Shown: positions 18,050 through 27,942, counted from the stretch's first letter. The stretch: 64,000 nucleotides of DNA from an uncultured Lachnospiraceae bacterium (GCA_934438085.1 CAKSBC010000006.1:55253-119252); one strand, 5' to 3'. Program-made: numbers and translations. Notes: a model not told the origin generated them from the letters alone.

Positions 18050-19420
18050 ATGACAACTTTAGAAATGATAGAAAGAGCCAGAAAGGCTTTAGAGCAGATT
18101 AAAGATTATGATCAGGCACAGATCGATAAGATCGTATTCGAGGCGGCAAAGATCATCTACGTTAACGCTAAGCCGCTTGCTAAGGAAGCAGTTGAAGAGA
18201 CAAGACTCGGATGCTACGAGGATAAGATCGGCAAGAATACAGACACACCTACAGAGTTCGTAAACTATCTTAAGGACAAGAAGTCTGTTGGCATCATCGA
18301 GGACAACAAGGAGACAGGCGTTATCAAGATCGCACATCCTGTTGGAGTAATCGGATGTATCACACCTGCTACAAACCCTAACGTTACGCCGCTTGGAAAC
18401 TTCCTTCACGCTGTAAAGGGTAAGAATGCAGTAGTTATCTGTCCTGCACCAAGAGCTGTTAAGTCAAGCTGCCACACTGTAGCACTTATAAGAGAAGCTC
18501 TTAAGGGTATCGGCGCTCCGGAAGATCTTATCCAGATCATCGACGAGCCAACACTTGCAAGAAGCCAGGAGCTCATGGCTGAGGCTGATCTTGTAATCGC
18601 AACAGGCGCTTCATCACTTACAAAGGCTGCATACTCATCAGGAACACCTGCATACGGCGTTGGACCTGGTAACCCACCTGTAGTACTTGATGATGATTAT
18701 GATCTTGACGAGGCAGCTGAGCAGACAATCGTAGCAGTTGGATCAGATAACGGAATCCTTTGCGATGGTGACAACCTTCTTCTTCATCCTAAGAAGACAG
18801 CTGATAAGTTCTATGAGACACTTAAGAAGCACGGCGTAGTAGTATTTGATAAGCCGGAAGACTGCGCTAAGTTCAGAGAGGTACTTTTCCTTCCTAACGG
18901 AAAGTCAAACCCAGACCTTGTTGGATGTGATGCACCTGTAATCGCTAAGGCAGCCGGATTCGATATCCCGGCAAGCACAAAGATCATCGCTCTCGTATCA
19001 CCTGTAGTAGGCAAGGAGGATATCCTTCTTCACGAGATCATGGGACCTATCGTTATCCTTAAGACATATGATAACTTCGAGGAAGCTGTAGCTATGGCGA
19101 TCCAGAACATGGAAGAGTCAGGCGGAATCGGACATACAGCAGGAATCTTCTCACACAATGAGGATCACATTAAGTACTATGCAGAAAAGATACCTGTAGC
19201 AAGAGTTCTTATCAACCAGCCAACACCTGATGCATGGGGCCCTGCAACAAATGCACTTTCACCAGCAGTATCAGAGGGATGTGGATCATGGGGTAACAAC
19301 ATCCTTGCAGGAAACGTTGACTACATCCACCTTATCAACGTATCACAGGCTGTTAGAAAGCTTGATGTTGAGCTTCCTGACGGAGCTAAGATCTTCGGCG
19401 TTGCTCAGAAGGACGCTTAA
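18050..19420 (+). CDS. Acylating-type aldehyde dehydrogenase
   Basis: NAD(P)-dependent aldehyde dehydrogenase of the CoA-acylating (EutE/AdhE/SauS-like) branch, about 456 residues without the long N-terminal part of classical ALDHs. Seen: HPVGVIGCITPATNP (cofactor segment), CPAPRAVKSS, GVGPGNPPVVLDDD, and the catalytic Cys in SDNGILC (about residue 240). NPP and the SDNGILC block match acylating enzymes rather than hydrolysing ones. RBS AAGGAGAT is 8 nt upstream. The likely job is an aldehyde/acyl-CoA step downstream of the oxidoreductase encoded before it; which aldehyde is unknown. The strong AAG/GAG codon bias and clean RBS suggest abundant protein. A terminator lies 213 nt after the stop. 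Confidence 0.85.
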   Translation: MTTLEMIERARKALEQIKDYDQAQIDKIVFEAAKIIYVNAKPLAKEAVEETRLGCYEDKIGKNTDTPTEFVNYLKDKKSVGIIEDNKETGVIKIAHPVGVIGCITPATNPNVTPLGNFLHAVKGKNAVVICPAPRAVKSSCHTVALIREALKGIGAPEDLIQIIDEPTLARSQELMAEADLVIATGASSLTKAAYSSGTPAYGVGPGNPPVVLDDDYDLDEAAEQTIVAVGSDNGILCDGDNLLLHPKKTADKFYETLKKHGVVVFDKPEDCAKFREVLFLPNGKSNPDLVGCDAPVIAKAAGFDIPASTKIIALVSPVVGKEDILLHEIMGPIVILKTYDNFEEAVAMAIQNMEESGGIGHTAGIFSHNEDHIKYYAEKIPVARVLINQPTPDAWGPATNALSPAVSEGCGSWGNNILAGNVDYIHLINVSQAVRKLDVELPDGAKIFGVAQKDA

Positions 19421-19433
19421 TTAAAAATTATTG

Positions 19434-19500
19434 ATCTGTCAGACAGATGAGCATTTCTCTGACTGCCTTATTAATAGGCCGCTTAACTGTCTGACAGACA
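19434..19500. repeat. Pair of 13-15-bp palindromes after the aldehyde dehydrogenase
   Basis: ATCTGTC-A-GACAGAT at 19434-19448 and TGTCTG-A-CAGACA at 19488-19500, each perfect around a single central base. ATTTCTCTGA and TCTGAGAAAT nearby can also pair. No T-run follows, so they may be protein-binding or RNA structures in the 3' region. Confidence 0.4.
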
Positions 19501-19632
19501 TTCTGAGAAATTAATATCCTGCTGCAGCACTTATCCCTTTCTGCAGTTTGGATTCGGTTTAACAGACCGAGGGCAAATTATAATTTACTTTTAATCCAGT
19601 TAGTTAATTCTTATCCTTTAATAATAACATGG

Positions 19633-19661
19633 AAGACCCGAGATATTGCTCCGGGTCTTTT
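19633..19661 (+). terminator. Rho-independent terminator of the riboswitch operon
   Basis: AAGACCCG pairs with CGGGTCTT around a short loop, followed by TTTT; 213 nt downstream of the aldehyde dehydrogenase stop. Confidence 0.75.
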
Positions 19662-19738
19662 GTGTTGCAGAAATATCCGTTTTCTGTATTACTTCTGGCA
19701 GGACAGAACTGTTCATATGAGGGATATAGTATACAAAT

Positions 19739-19765
19739 AGGGCAGTGCCAATCCGGCACTGCCCT
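19739..19765 (-). terminator. Terminator hairpin of the pyruvate:ferredoxin oxidoreductase gene
   Basis: AGGGCAGTGCC and GGCACTGCCCT form a perfect 11-bp stem with a 5-nt loop, 56 nt past the stop of the minus-strand gene. The T-run on that strand is weak (ATTTGT). Confidence 0.65.
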
Positions 19766-19820
19766 AAAGCATTTAAGCGTTTTGATTAAATAAAGCTTTG
19801 TCTGTATCAGACCTTAGAAA

Positions 19821-22800
19821 TTACTTTCTGTCGTAGAGATCTATAAGTCTTGTAAGGTGCTCGTAGCGCTCCTTAGCAGCTTCCTCGTTACGATCGAAGA
19901 GCCCTTCTGCACGATCTGGGAACTCACGGGTAAGTCTTGAATAACGAGCCTCATTCATAAGGAATTCCTTATATCCGCCTGCAGGTGCCTTTGAATCAAG
20001 TGTGAACTTGGTCTCAGCAGCAGGGTTGAAGCGGAAGAGGTTCCAATAACCGCAATCTACGGCCTTCTTCATCTCCATCTGGCAGTTAGCCATTCCGCCC
20101 TTGATTGAGTGCATCTCACATGGGCTGTATCCGATGATAAGTGATGGTCCGTCGTATGCTTCAGCCTCTGTGATAGCCTTGATAGTCTGAGCAGGGTCTG
20201 CACCCATAGCAACCTGTGCTACGTATACATAGCCATACTGCATAGCTATCTCTGAAAGGCTCTTCTTGTTAACTTCCTTACCGGCAGCTGCGAACTGTGC
20301 AACCTGACCGATATTAGAAGATTTAGAAGCCTGTCCACCTGTATTTGAATAAACCTCAGTATCGAATACGAAGATGTTTACATTCTTGTTCTGTGCGATA
20401 ACATGATCAAGTCCGCCGTAACCGATATCATATGCCCAGCCGTCTCCACCGAAGATCCACATAGATTTCTTAGCAAGATATTCCTTCTTGTCATAGATAG
20501 ACTTTGCAAGTGTGCATGCTTCACAGCCGCAGAACTTTTCACCTGCTGCCTTTGCATCCTCAACAGCTTTGAGAGTAGCTGCCTGAGCATCTCCGAGCAT
20601 AGACTTTGCACTATCGCTTGAAAGGAATGCAATAGCCTCATCAATTGTAGCGATATTCTCCTCAAGAGCAGCAACATAAGCCTTAGAAGCTTCTGCGTTG
20701 GTAGCTGTATCATTCATAGTATCAAGCCACTTCTGAGCTGCATCTTTAAGTGCAGGCTGTACGTGTGGAAGAGCAATAAGCTCAGCTGTCTGCTCAGCAA
20801 GGCTTGTTCTGATGGTATCCTGTCCAACGAACATTCCGAGACCGTGCTCAGCGTTATCCTCGAACAGTGAGTTGCACCATGCAGGTCCGTGACCTTCCTT
20901 GTTTGTGCAGTAAGGTGATGTAGCACCAGGACCGCCCCAGATAGAAGAGCATCCGGTAGCATTAGAGATATACATGTGGTCACCGAAGAGCTGAGTTACA
21001 AGACGAGCATAGCTGGTCTCTGCACAGCCGGCACATGAGCCTGAGAACTCAAGCATAGGCTGCTTAAACTGGCTGCCCTTAACTGAGTTATCCTGCATAT
21101 CCTTCTTCTCTGAAGTCTCATATACACAGTAGTTGAATACTTCCTGCTGTGGAAGCTCCTGCTCCTGTGGAACCATTGTGATTGCCTTTACAGGACACAT
21201 GCTGATGCAGACAGCACATCCCATACAGTCAAGCGGTGAAATAGCCATTGAGAACTTATATGTTCCCTTGCCTGCGCCTGCCTTGATGTCAGCAGTCTTG
21301 ATTGCATCAGGAGCTGCCTTTACTTCGTCCTCAGTAAGAGCAAACGGACGGATAGTAGCGTGAGGACATACATAAGCACAGCGGTTACACTGGATACACT
21401 TTTCAGGATCCCATGTAGGAACTGATACTGCAACGCCTCTCTTCTCATATGCAGAAGCACCAAGCTCGAACTGTCCGTCAACGTGAGGCATGAACTTTGA
21501 TACAGGAATGCTGTCACCGTCCATACGTCCGATAGGATCAAGAAGCTCCTGAACCTGCTTAACAAGCTCAGCCTTACCCTTAAGAACCTCAGGCTCATCA
21601 GTATCAACTGCATTAGCCCAATCAGCCGGGATCTCGATCTTCTTGTAAGCTGTAGCACCAAGATCGATAGCCTTGTGGTTCATGTCTACAACATCCTGTC
21701 CCTTCTTGAGGTAGGAATGAGTAGCGGCATCCTTCATGTACTGGATAGCCTCAGCCTCAGGCATTACTTTTGCAAGTGAGAAGAATGCTGACTGAAGGAT
21801 CGTATTGTTTCTCTTACCCATACCGATTTCGATAGCAAGATCGATTGCATTGATGGTGTAGAGCTGGATGTTATTCTTAGCGATGTAACGCTTAGCGTCT
21901 GCCTTTAAGTGATGATTGAGCTCAGCAAAATCCCACTGGCAGTTGATCATAAAGATTCCTCCCGGCTTTACGTCATTGACCATCTTGAAGCCCTTTGTAA
22001 TGTATGAAGGGTTATGACATGCAACGAAGTCTGCCTTATTGATGTAGTATGGGCTGCGGATAGGCTTGTCTCCAAAACGAAGGTGGGAGATAGTTACACC
22101 GCCGGTCTTCTTTGAATCGTACTGGAAATATGCCTGTACGAACTTATCTGTATGGTCACCGATGATTTTGATAGAGTTCTTGTTGGCACCGACAGTACCG
22201 TCACCGCCGAGACCCCAGAACTTACACTCGATAGTTCCCTCAGCTGCAGTGTTAGGGCAGTTCTTATCCTCTGTGAGTGAGAGATTGGTAACATCATCTG
22301 TGATACCGATAGTGAACTGACGAAGAGGAGCTGCCTTCTTAAGCTCATCATATACTGCAAATACTGATGAAGGAGGTGTATCCTTTGAACCAAGACCATA
22401 ACGTCCGCCGATAACTGTTCTGTCAGTGATTCCTGCATTTGCAAGAGCTGTAACAACATCAAGGTAAAGCGGCTCGCCCTGTGCTCCAGGCTCCTTTGTA
22501 CGGTCAAGAACAGCAATCTTTTTAGCTGTCTGTGGGATAGCCTCGATAAGCTTGTCTGCTCTGAAAGGACGATAGAGACGTACCTTTATGAGACCAACCT
22601 TCTCGCCGTGAGCGTTAAGGTAATCAATAACCTCCTCGGCAACGTCACAGATAGATCCCATAGCGATGATCACACGGTCTGCATCAGGAGCACCGTAGTA
22701 GTTGAAGAGCTGGTAATCTGTACCGAGCTTTTCGTTGATCTTGCCCATGTACTTTTCAACTACGTCAGGAAGTGCATCATAGAACTTATTGCAGGCCTCA

Positions 22801-23486
22801 CGATGCTGGAAGAATGTATCTCCGTTCTCGTGTGAACCTCTCATATGAGGATGCTCAGGGTTAAGTGAATGCTCACGGAACTCCTTAACGGCCTCCATGT
22901 TGCACATATCCTTAAGGTCATCGAAATCCCATACCTGGATCTTCTGGATCTCATGGCTGGTACGGAATCCGTCGAAGAAGTTGATGAACGGAACCTTGCC
23001 TTCAATAGCTGCAAGATGAGCTACCGGAGAAAGATCCATAACTTCCTGTACATTGCCTTCGCAGAGCATTGCAAAGCCTGTCTGACGACATGCCATAACA
23101 TCGGAATGATCTCCGAAAATGTTGAGTGCCTGAGTAGCAACGGTACGTGCTGAAACGTGGAATACGCAAGGAAGCTGTTCTGCAGCGATCTTGTACATAT
23201 TAGGGATCATCAGGAGAAGTCCCTGTGAAGCGGTATAAGTAGATGTAAGAGCACCTGATCCGAGTGAACCGTGAACAGCACCTGCTGCACCTGCCTCTGA
23301 CTGCATCTCAACTACCTTTACTCTGGTGCCGAAGATGTTCTTAAGTCCGTTTGCTGACCACTGGTCGACAAGATCGGCCATTGGGCTGGACGGTGTTATT
23401 GGGTAAATAGCAGCAACTTCACTGAATGCATAAGAAACGTGAGCGGCTGCGTTATTACCGTCCATTGACTTCATTTTACGAGTCAT
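19821..23486 (-). CDS. nifJ: Pyruvate:ferredoxin (flavodoxin) oxidoreductase
   Basis: Single-chain homodimeric PFOR: pyruvate + CoA to acetyl-CoA + CO2, passing electrons to ferredoxin. Domain order is standard: domain I with YPITPSSPMADL, domain II, the gamma-like region, a ferredoxin domain with CIQCNRCAYVCPH (about 690) and CMGCAVCISMCPV (about 750), then the thiamine diphosphate domain with CAGCAET (about 815) and GGDGWAYDIGYGG...VYSNTGGQ (about 1016-1055). Cysteines for the third cluster (CAGC, and Cys in GYSPCEMHS) are present. At 1221 residues it is somewhat longer than the usual 1170-1190, mainly around residues 930-1000. RBS AAGGAGGA precedes the ATG. Monocistronic. It would supply the reduced ferredoxin used by the hydrogenase encoded at 47-57 kb. 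Confidence 0.97.
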   Translation of the reverse strand: MTRKMKSMDGNNAAAHVSYAFSEVAAIYPITPSSPMADLVDQWSANGLKNIFGTRVKVVEMQSEAGAAGAVHGSLGSGALTSTYTASQGLLLMIPNMYKIAAEQLPCVFHVSARTVATQALNIFGDHSDVMACRQTGFAMLCEGNVQEVMDLSPVAHLAAIEGKVPFINFFDGFRTSHEIQKIQVWDFDDLKDMCNMEAVKEFREHSLNPEHPHMRGSHENGDTFFQHREACNKFYDALPDVVEKYMGKINEKLGTDYQLFNYYGAPDADRVIIAMGSICDVAEEVIDYLNAHGEKVGLIKVRLYRPFRADKLIEAIPQTAKKIAVLDRTKEPGAQGEPLYLDVVTALANAGITDRTVIGGRYGLGSKDTPPSSVFAVYDELKKAAPLRQFTIGITDDVTNLSLTEDKNCPNTAAEGTIECKFWGLGGDGTVGANKNSIKIIGDHTDKFVQAYFQYDSKKTGGVTISHLRFGDKPIRSPYYINKADFVACHNPSYITKGFKMVNDVKPGGIFMINCQWDFAELNHHLKADAKRYIAKNNIQLYTINAIDLAIEIGMGKRNNTILQSAFFSLAKVMPEAEAIQYMKDAATHSYLKKGQDVVDMNHKAIDLGATAYKKIEIPADWANAVDTDEPEVLKGKAELVKQVQELLDPIGRMDGDSIPVSKFMPHVDGQFELGASAYEKRGVAVSVPTWDPEKCIQCNRCAYVCPHATIRPFALTEDEVKAAPDAIKTADIKAGAGKGTYKFSMAISPLDCMGCAVCISMCPVKAITMVPQEQELPQQEVFNYCVYETSEKKDMQDNSVKGSQFKQPMLEFSGSCAGCAETSYARLVTQLFGDHMYISNATGCSSIWGGPGATSPYCTNKEGHGPAWCNSLFEDNAEHGLGMFVGQDTIRTSLAEQTAELIALPHVQPALKDAAQKWLDTMNDTATNAEASKAYVAALEENIATIDEAIAFLSSDSAKSMLGDAQAATLKAVEDAKAAGEKFCGCEACTLAKSIYDKKEYLAKKSMWIFGGDGWAYDIGYGGLDHVIAQNKNVNIFVFDTEVYSNTGGQASKSSNIGQVAQFAAAGKEVNKKSLSEIAMQYGYVYVAQVAMGADPAQTIKAITEAEAYDGPSLIIGYSPCEMHSIKGGMANCQMEMKKAVDCGYWNLFRFNPAAETKFTLDSKAPAGGYKEFLMNEARYSRLTREFPDRAEGLFDRNEEAAKERYEHLTRLIDLYDRK

Positions 23487-23954
23487 TTACATGTCCTCCT
23501 TATATAAAAATTGTTAGTAAATGCTATACTATATAGGCACTTTAATCGATGTGATCATCATGATTTTAGTATATCAAAGTAATCTATAAATATCGATTTG
23601 AATGAAATTATAGCAAATATTAGGTGGTCTTGAAAGTAAAAAGACAACAAATGAGCAATAGGGGCGGCAAGTACTGAAAATAATACAATTTTTGTATATT
23701 TTCATTAAAAATGCTGTAATAGTCGTTCACTATATGAATATTTTACACAATTTATTATTTATTATTCAAATATTTCAATATAAAAATTATTTTTAATGCT
23801 TTTCTTTAAAATAGCTGTGCAGACGGAATTGATTATATTTAAGAAAGATTTGGTTTTCTGCATCGGGACATCATTATATAATCCTATTAAATATGCATGA
23901 TCAATTAATGTATAATGTAAACAGAATCAGAAAATCCGGAATAAAGGTAAAAAT
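23487..23954. promoter_or_regulatory. Divergent promoter region of nifJ and hflX
   Basis: A 468-nt AT-rich gap between divergent genes. For hflX there is TATAAT at 23911-23916 with only a weak -35. On the minus strand, TATAGT/TATACT-like hexamers about 25-45 nt before the nifJ ATG could serve it. ATCGATGTGATCATCATGAT (23545-23564) is a partial dyad around TGATCA. No gene seen. Confidence 0.4.
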
Positions 23955-25331
23955 ATGATCAATGATAAAATAATTGAGGAAAACAAAGAAAAGGTCCTTC
24001 TTGTAGGAGTATACGAGACAGGTGTATATAATGAGGGCGGCAGAGGCAAAAGAGAGACAGAGGAGGAATTTTATCACTCTATGGATGAGCTTTCGGAGCT
24101 TACGTCAGCCTGTGGCATGAAGGCCGTCGGACAGGTGATTCAGCGAATGGAGCGCACACATAATGCGCTTTATCTGGGTCCGGGTAAGCTTGACGAGGTC
24201 ATTGAAAGAGCAGAGCTTTTGGAGGCAGAGCTTATCATCTTTAATGACACACTTTCACCGTCACAGCTACGAAACCTGCAAAAAACTCTTGATATGCCTG
24301 TAATGGACAGAACAGCTCTTATATTGGAGATTTTCAGAAAGAGAGCAAGGAGCAGTGAGGCAAAATTACAGGTTGAGCTTGCGAGCCTTAATTATCTCAA
24401 ACCAAGACTTATAGGTATAACCCCTGCAATGACAAGACAGGGAGGAACATCAGGCTCTATGAGCTCAAGAGGTGCCGGAGAAAAGAAGTTAGAGCTTGAC
24501 AGAAGACGTATTGATCACAGACTTGCAGAATTAAGACATGATTTAAAGGAAATCGTAAGCGAGCGCGAGACTCAGAGAAAAAAACGCCGCTCGTCAAGAC
24601 TTCCGCTGGTTTCGCTTGTAGGCTATACAAATGCCGGCAAGTCCACTCTTATGAACAGAATGCTTGAGATCTTCGGAAATGATCGTGAAAGCAGTGATAA
24701 AAATGTTTATGAAGCGGACATGCTTTTTGCAACGCTGGACACATCGGTTCGAAGGATATGCACAGGAAATAATATGGATTTCCTGCTGTCAGATACAGTC
24801 GGATTTATCCACAAGCTTCCGACAGCATTGGTCGAGGCGTTTAAATCGACTCTTGAGGAGGCAAAAGAGGCAGATCTTATTATTCAGGTAATAGATTGCT
24901 CGGATCCTTATCATTATGAGCACATGAAAGTTACAGAAGAGACACTTGCCGAGCTTGGAGCAGGTCATATCCCTTCGGTGATAGTTTATAATAAATGTGA
25001 TAAATGCGTGCCGGAGGTGGCTTATCCTAAGCGTATAAAGGGAATGAGAGACAATGCATCAAATGCACCGAGAGACTGCATTTACATTTCGGCAAAGGAC
25101 GATGCATCCATAGAAGCTTTTAAGGATCTGATACTTGAGAAGATATACAGTGACTATGTTAATGCTTCGCTTCTGATTCCTTATGATAAGGGCGCTGTCT
25201 TAAGCTATTTTATGGAAAATGCCAATGTCGTTGAAAGCGATTATACTGAAAACGGCACACTGATAAGTGTCAGATGTCATAAAGCAGACGCAGACAAATA
25301 TGCGCAGTACATAGTTCAGAAGAATATTTAA
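23955..25331 (+). CDS. hflX: Ribosome-associated GTPase HflX
   Basis: GTPase that binds the 50S E site and splits or rescues stalled ribosomes under stress. The N-terminal HflX domain has YLGPGKLDEV and the glycine-rich GGTSGSMSSRGAGEKKLELDRR segment region typical of the family, then a coiled coil and the G domain from about residue 220: G1 GYTNAGKST, G2 around LFATLDTSVR, G3 DTVGFI, G4 NKCD. Length 458 is slightly long owing to the C-terminal domain. RBS is weak (AAAGG, 8 nt before ATG). It stands alone between PFOR and an aminotransferase gene with its own start codon and RBS. Confidence 0.95.
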   Translation: MINDKIIEENKEKVLLVGVYETGVYNEGGRGKRETEEEFYHSMDELSELTSACGMKAVGQVIQRMERTHNALYLGPGKLDEVIERAELLEAELIIFNDTLSPSQLRNLQKTLDMPVMDRTALILEIFRKRARSSEAKLQVELASLNYLKPRLIGITPAMTRQGGTSGSMSSRGAGEKKLELDRRRIDHRLAELRHDLKEIVSERETQRKKRRSSRLPLVSLVGYTNAGKSTLMNRMLEIFGNDRESSDKNVYEADMLFATLDTSVRRICTGNNMDFLLSDTVGFIHKLPTALVEAFKSTLEEAKEADLIIQVIDCSDPYHYEHMKVTEETLAELGAGHIPSVIVYNKCDKCVPEVAYPKRIKGMRDNASNAPRDCIYISAKDDASIEAFKDLILEKIYSDYVNASLLIPYDKGAVLSYFMENANVVESDYTENGTLISVRCHKADADKYAQYIVQKNI

Positions 25332-25424
25332 TGAAATTCATAAGTATTGCTATTGCAATTTACTGGTTTAAAGTGCTATAACAGTCCTACATTAATATGT
25401 ACAAGAAGCAATGAGGAGATATTT

Positions 25425-26606
25425 ATGTTACCTGAGAAGACTCTTGCGTGGGGACAGAGCAGAAGCTGTATAAGAGAGCTTGCCGAATACGGAGCAAAAA
25501 GAAAGGCTGAAATAGGAGCTGATAAGGTCTATGATTTCAGTCTCGGTAATCCCAGCGTACCTGCGCCTGAATGCGTCAACCGCGCTGTTATAGATATTGT
25601 GAGCGATAAAACCATACCTGCACATGCTTACACAACTGCAGCAGGACTCATTTCGTTAAGACAAAAGCTTGCTGAGGATCTTAATGCACGATATGCGCTT
25701 AAGCTGTCTCCTGAGCTTTTGTATGTCACCTGCGGTGCTGCGGCAAGTCTCACGATTTCTTTAAGAGCAGTGCTCCTTCCGGGGGATGAGGTAGTTGTCA
25801 TTGCACCGTTTTTCCCTGAGTACAGAGTGTTTGTTGAAGGTGCCGGCGGAAAGCTTGTTATTGTTCCTGCAGCAGCAGATTTTACGGTGGATATTGAGGC
25901 ATTTGACAAAGCCATAACATCGAGAACAAAGGCAGTGATCATTAATTCGCCTAATAACCCTTCCGGAGCTGTGTTCAGTGAGCAGAATATAAAGGACATT
26001 GCGGCAGTGCTTAAAAAGCATGAAAATGCTAATAAGAGCCCAATCTACCTTATAAGTGACGAGCCTTACAGAGAGATAGTTTATAACGGTGCCAAGGTTC
26101 CGTGCACACTTAAATATTATGATGATTCGATCATGTGCTATTCCTTCAGTAAATCACTGTCACTGCCGGGAGAACGTATCGGATATATAGCCGTTAATGA
26201 TAAAATGCAGGACGCTGCATTGGTTTATGCATCAGTTATGGGAGCCGGAAGAGCACAGGGTTATGTCAATCCGCCGAGCCTTTTCCAGAGAGTAATAGAA
26301 AGATGCATCGGAGAGACTTCTGACATATCGGAATATGCTTTAAACAGAAAGCTTCTTTTGGAAGGATTGAATTCAATAGGCTATGAATATGTTGAACCTA
26401 AGGGAGCGTTCTACCTATTTATGAAAGCACTTGAGCCTGATGCAAAGGCCTTCAGTGAAAAAGCCAAGAAGCATGAGCTTTTACTGGTGCCGAGCGATGA
26501 CTTCGGATGCGAGGGCTATGTGCGAATTTCCTACTGTGTTGCTCGTTCAGTAATAGAAAACTCAATGCCTGCATTTAAAGCACTCTATGAAGAATATAAT
26601 AAGTAA
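25425..26606 (+). CDS. PLP-dependent aminotransferase, class I/II (aspartate-aminotransferase-like)
   Basis: Fold type I aminotransferase of about 393 residues. Seen: FSLGNPSVP near the start, substrate-loop YTTAAGL, CGAAASL for PLP phosphate contacts, INSPNNPSG, SDEPYREIVY, the Schiff-base Lys in SFSKSLSLPGERIGY (about 242), and the C-terminal Arg in YVRISYC that binds the substrate carboxylate. I chose the ATG at 25425, which has GAGGAG 8 nt upstream; the longer in-frame reading from 25347 (TTG) adds an N-terminus unlike the family. Likely an aspartate/alanine/tyrosine-type transaminase; the exact amino donor is not readable. Confidence 0.88.
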   Translation: MLPEKTLAWGQSRSCIRELAEYGAKRKAEIGADKVYDFSLGNPSVPAPECVNRAVIDIVSDKTIPAHAYTTAAGLISLRQKLAEDLNARYALKLSPELLYVTCGAAASLTISLRAVLLPGDEVVVIAPFFPEYRVFVEGAGGKLVIVPAAADFTVDIEAFDKAITSRTKAVIINSPNNPSGAVFSEQNIKDIAAVLKKHENANKSPIYLISDEPYREIVYNGAKVPCTLKYYDDSIMCYSFSKSLSLPGERIGYIAVNDKMQDAALVYASVMGAGRAQGYVNPPSLFQRVIERCIGETSDISEYALNRKLLLEGLNSIGYEYVEPKGAFYLFMKALEPDAKAFSEKAKKHELLLVPSDDFGCEGYVRISYCVARSVIENSMPAFKALYEEYNK

Positions 26607-26749
26607 TTGAATGTTATTATTTAATAATTAACTTTATGCATTATATATAAATATGATTCGAGCTTTCATAATACTTACACAAATAATATAACCTGTAGTT
26701 ATAAATGCACTAAAACACACAATATATCTATAATTTTAGTTATAAAAAG

Positions 26750-26777
26750 TTGACTTTTAAATCTTCGTATCTATAAT
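26750..26777 (+). promoter_or_regulatory. Sigma-A promoter of ilvE
   Basis: TTGACT at 26750-26755, a 16-nt spacer and a perfect TATAAT at 26772-26777. The resulting leader is about 60 nt, with no attenuator structure. Confidence 0.75.
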
Positions 26778-26842
26778 AGAAAAAAATATTTTATTAATAA
26801 TTTGACCGACTGCATGCCGGCATATATCGGGAGGATAATACA

Positions 26843-27913
26843 ATGGAAATAAGAATTGAGAGAAATCCAAATCCGGCTCCAAAGCCAACGGATGAGAGCA
26901 AATTAGGATTCGGCAAGGTATTTACTGATCATATGTTCCTTATGGATTGGGACAGAGAGACAGGCTGGCATGATGCAAGAATCGTTCCTTTCGGAAATCT
27001 TTCACTGCATCCGGGAACAACAGCATTACACTATGCACTTGAGGTTTTTGAGGGACTTAAGGCATATCGCAGAGCAGACGGAAAGGTTCAGACCTTCAGA
27101 CCGTTTGAGAATGCAAAGCGTATCAATAATTCCGCAAAGCGTCTCAGCATGCCGACAATTCCTGAAGAGGATTTTGTGCAGGCTATAGATACACTTGTTG
27201 GTCTTGATCAGGACTGGGTACCTCATGCAGAAGGAACATCACTTTACATCAGACCTTACATTATCGGAACAGATAAGAGCGTAGGTCTTCATACATTAAA
27301 TTCAGCTCTTTTTGTAATAATCTGTGCTCCTTCAGGCTCATATTATCCACAGGGAATCAACCCTGTTAAGATCATGGTTGAGACAGAGGATGTACGTGCG
27401 GTAAGAGGCGGTACAGGATTTACCAAGTGCGGCGGAAACTATGCTGCAGCACAGCGTGCAGGAGAGATCGCAGAGGAAAAGGGATATACACAGGTGCTCT
27501 GGCTTGATGGCGTTGAGCGTAAATATATCGAGGAAGTCGGTTCTATGAACATGATGTTCAAGATTGACGGTACTATTGTTACACCTGAGCTTAACGGATC
27601 TATCCTTCCGGGAATTACAAGAAAATCTATTCTTGAGCTTTTAAGAGCTGACGGTGAGAAGGTAGAAGAAAGAAGAGTAAGCCTTGAAGAGGTAGTTGAG
27701 GCAGCAGAAAACGGCAAACTCGAAGAGGCATGGGGCTGCGGTACAGCTGCTGTAGTTTCACCGGTAGGCTGGCTTGCTGTCGGAGATAAGGAATATGAGA
27801 TCAACGGCGGAAAGATCGGACCAACAGTTCATAAGCTTTATGATGAAATAACCGGAATACAGTGGGGTAAGTCAAACGATAGATTCGGCTGGACACATCC
27901 TGTAACAAAATAA
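26843..27913 (+). CDS. ilvE: Branched-chain amino acid aminotransferase
   Basis: Fold type IV PLP enzyme, transaminating leucine, isoleucine and valine with 2-oxoglutarate. This is the long (BCAT class II, about 356 residue) form. Seen: LHYALEVFEGLKAYR, the PLP Lys in GFTKCGGNYAAA (about 195), YIEEVGSMNMMF, LNGSILPGITRKS and CGTAAVVSPV, all family hallmarks. RBS GGGAGG is 9 nt upstream, it has its own promoter, and a strong terminator follows, so it is monocistronic. It can work in biosynthesis or in oxidation of branched-chain amino acids to branched-chain fatty acids; the nearby AzlCD and amino-acid genes do not decide between these. Confidence 0.97.
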   Translation: MEIRIERNPNPAPKPTDESKLGFGKVFTDHMFLMDWDRETGWHDARIVPFGNLSLHPGTTALHYALEVFEGLKAYRRADGKVQTFRPFENAKRINNSAKRLSMPTIPEEDFVQAIDTLVGLDQDWVPHAEGTSLYIRPYIIGTDKSVGLHTLNSALFVIICAPSGSYYPQGINPVKIMVETEDVRAVRGGTGFTKCGGNYAAAQRAGEIAEEKGYTQVLWLDGVERKYIEEVGSMNMMFKIDGTIVTPELNGSILPGITRKSILELLRADGEKVEERRVSLEEVVEAAENGKLEEAWGCGTAAVVSPVGWLAVGDKEYEINGGKIGPTVHKLYDEITGIQWGKSNDRFGWTHPVTK

Positions 27914-27942
27914 TCACTGTGCATATTTTTTGATGCATTATA

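Noticed and set aside
25347..25424. Longer start of the aminotransferase gene
   Set aside because: The extension begins with TTG, has no RBS and no family resemblance; ATG 25425 has GAGGAG.
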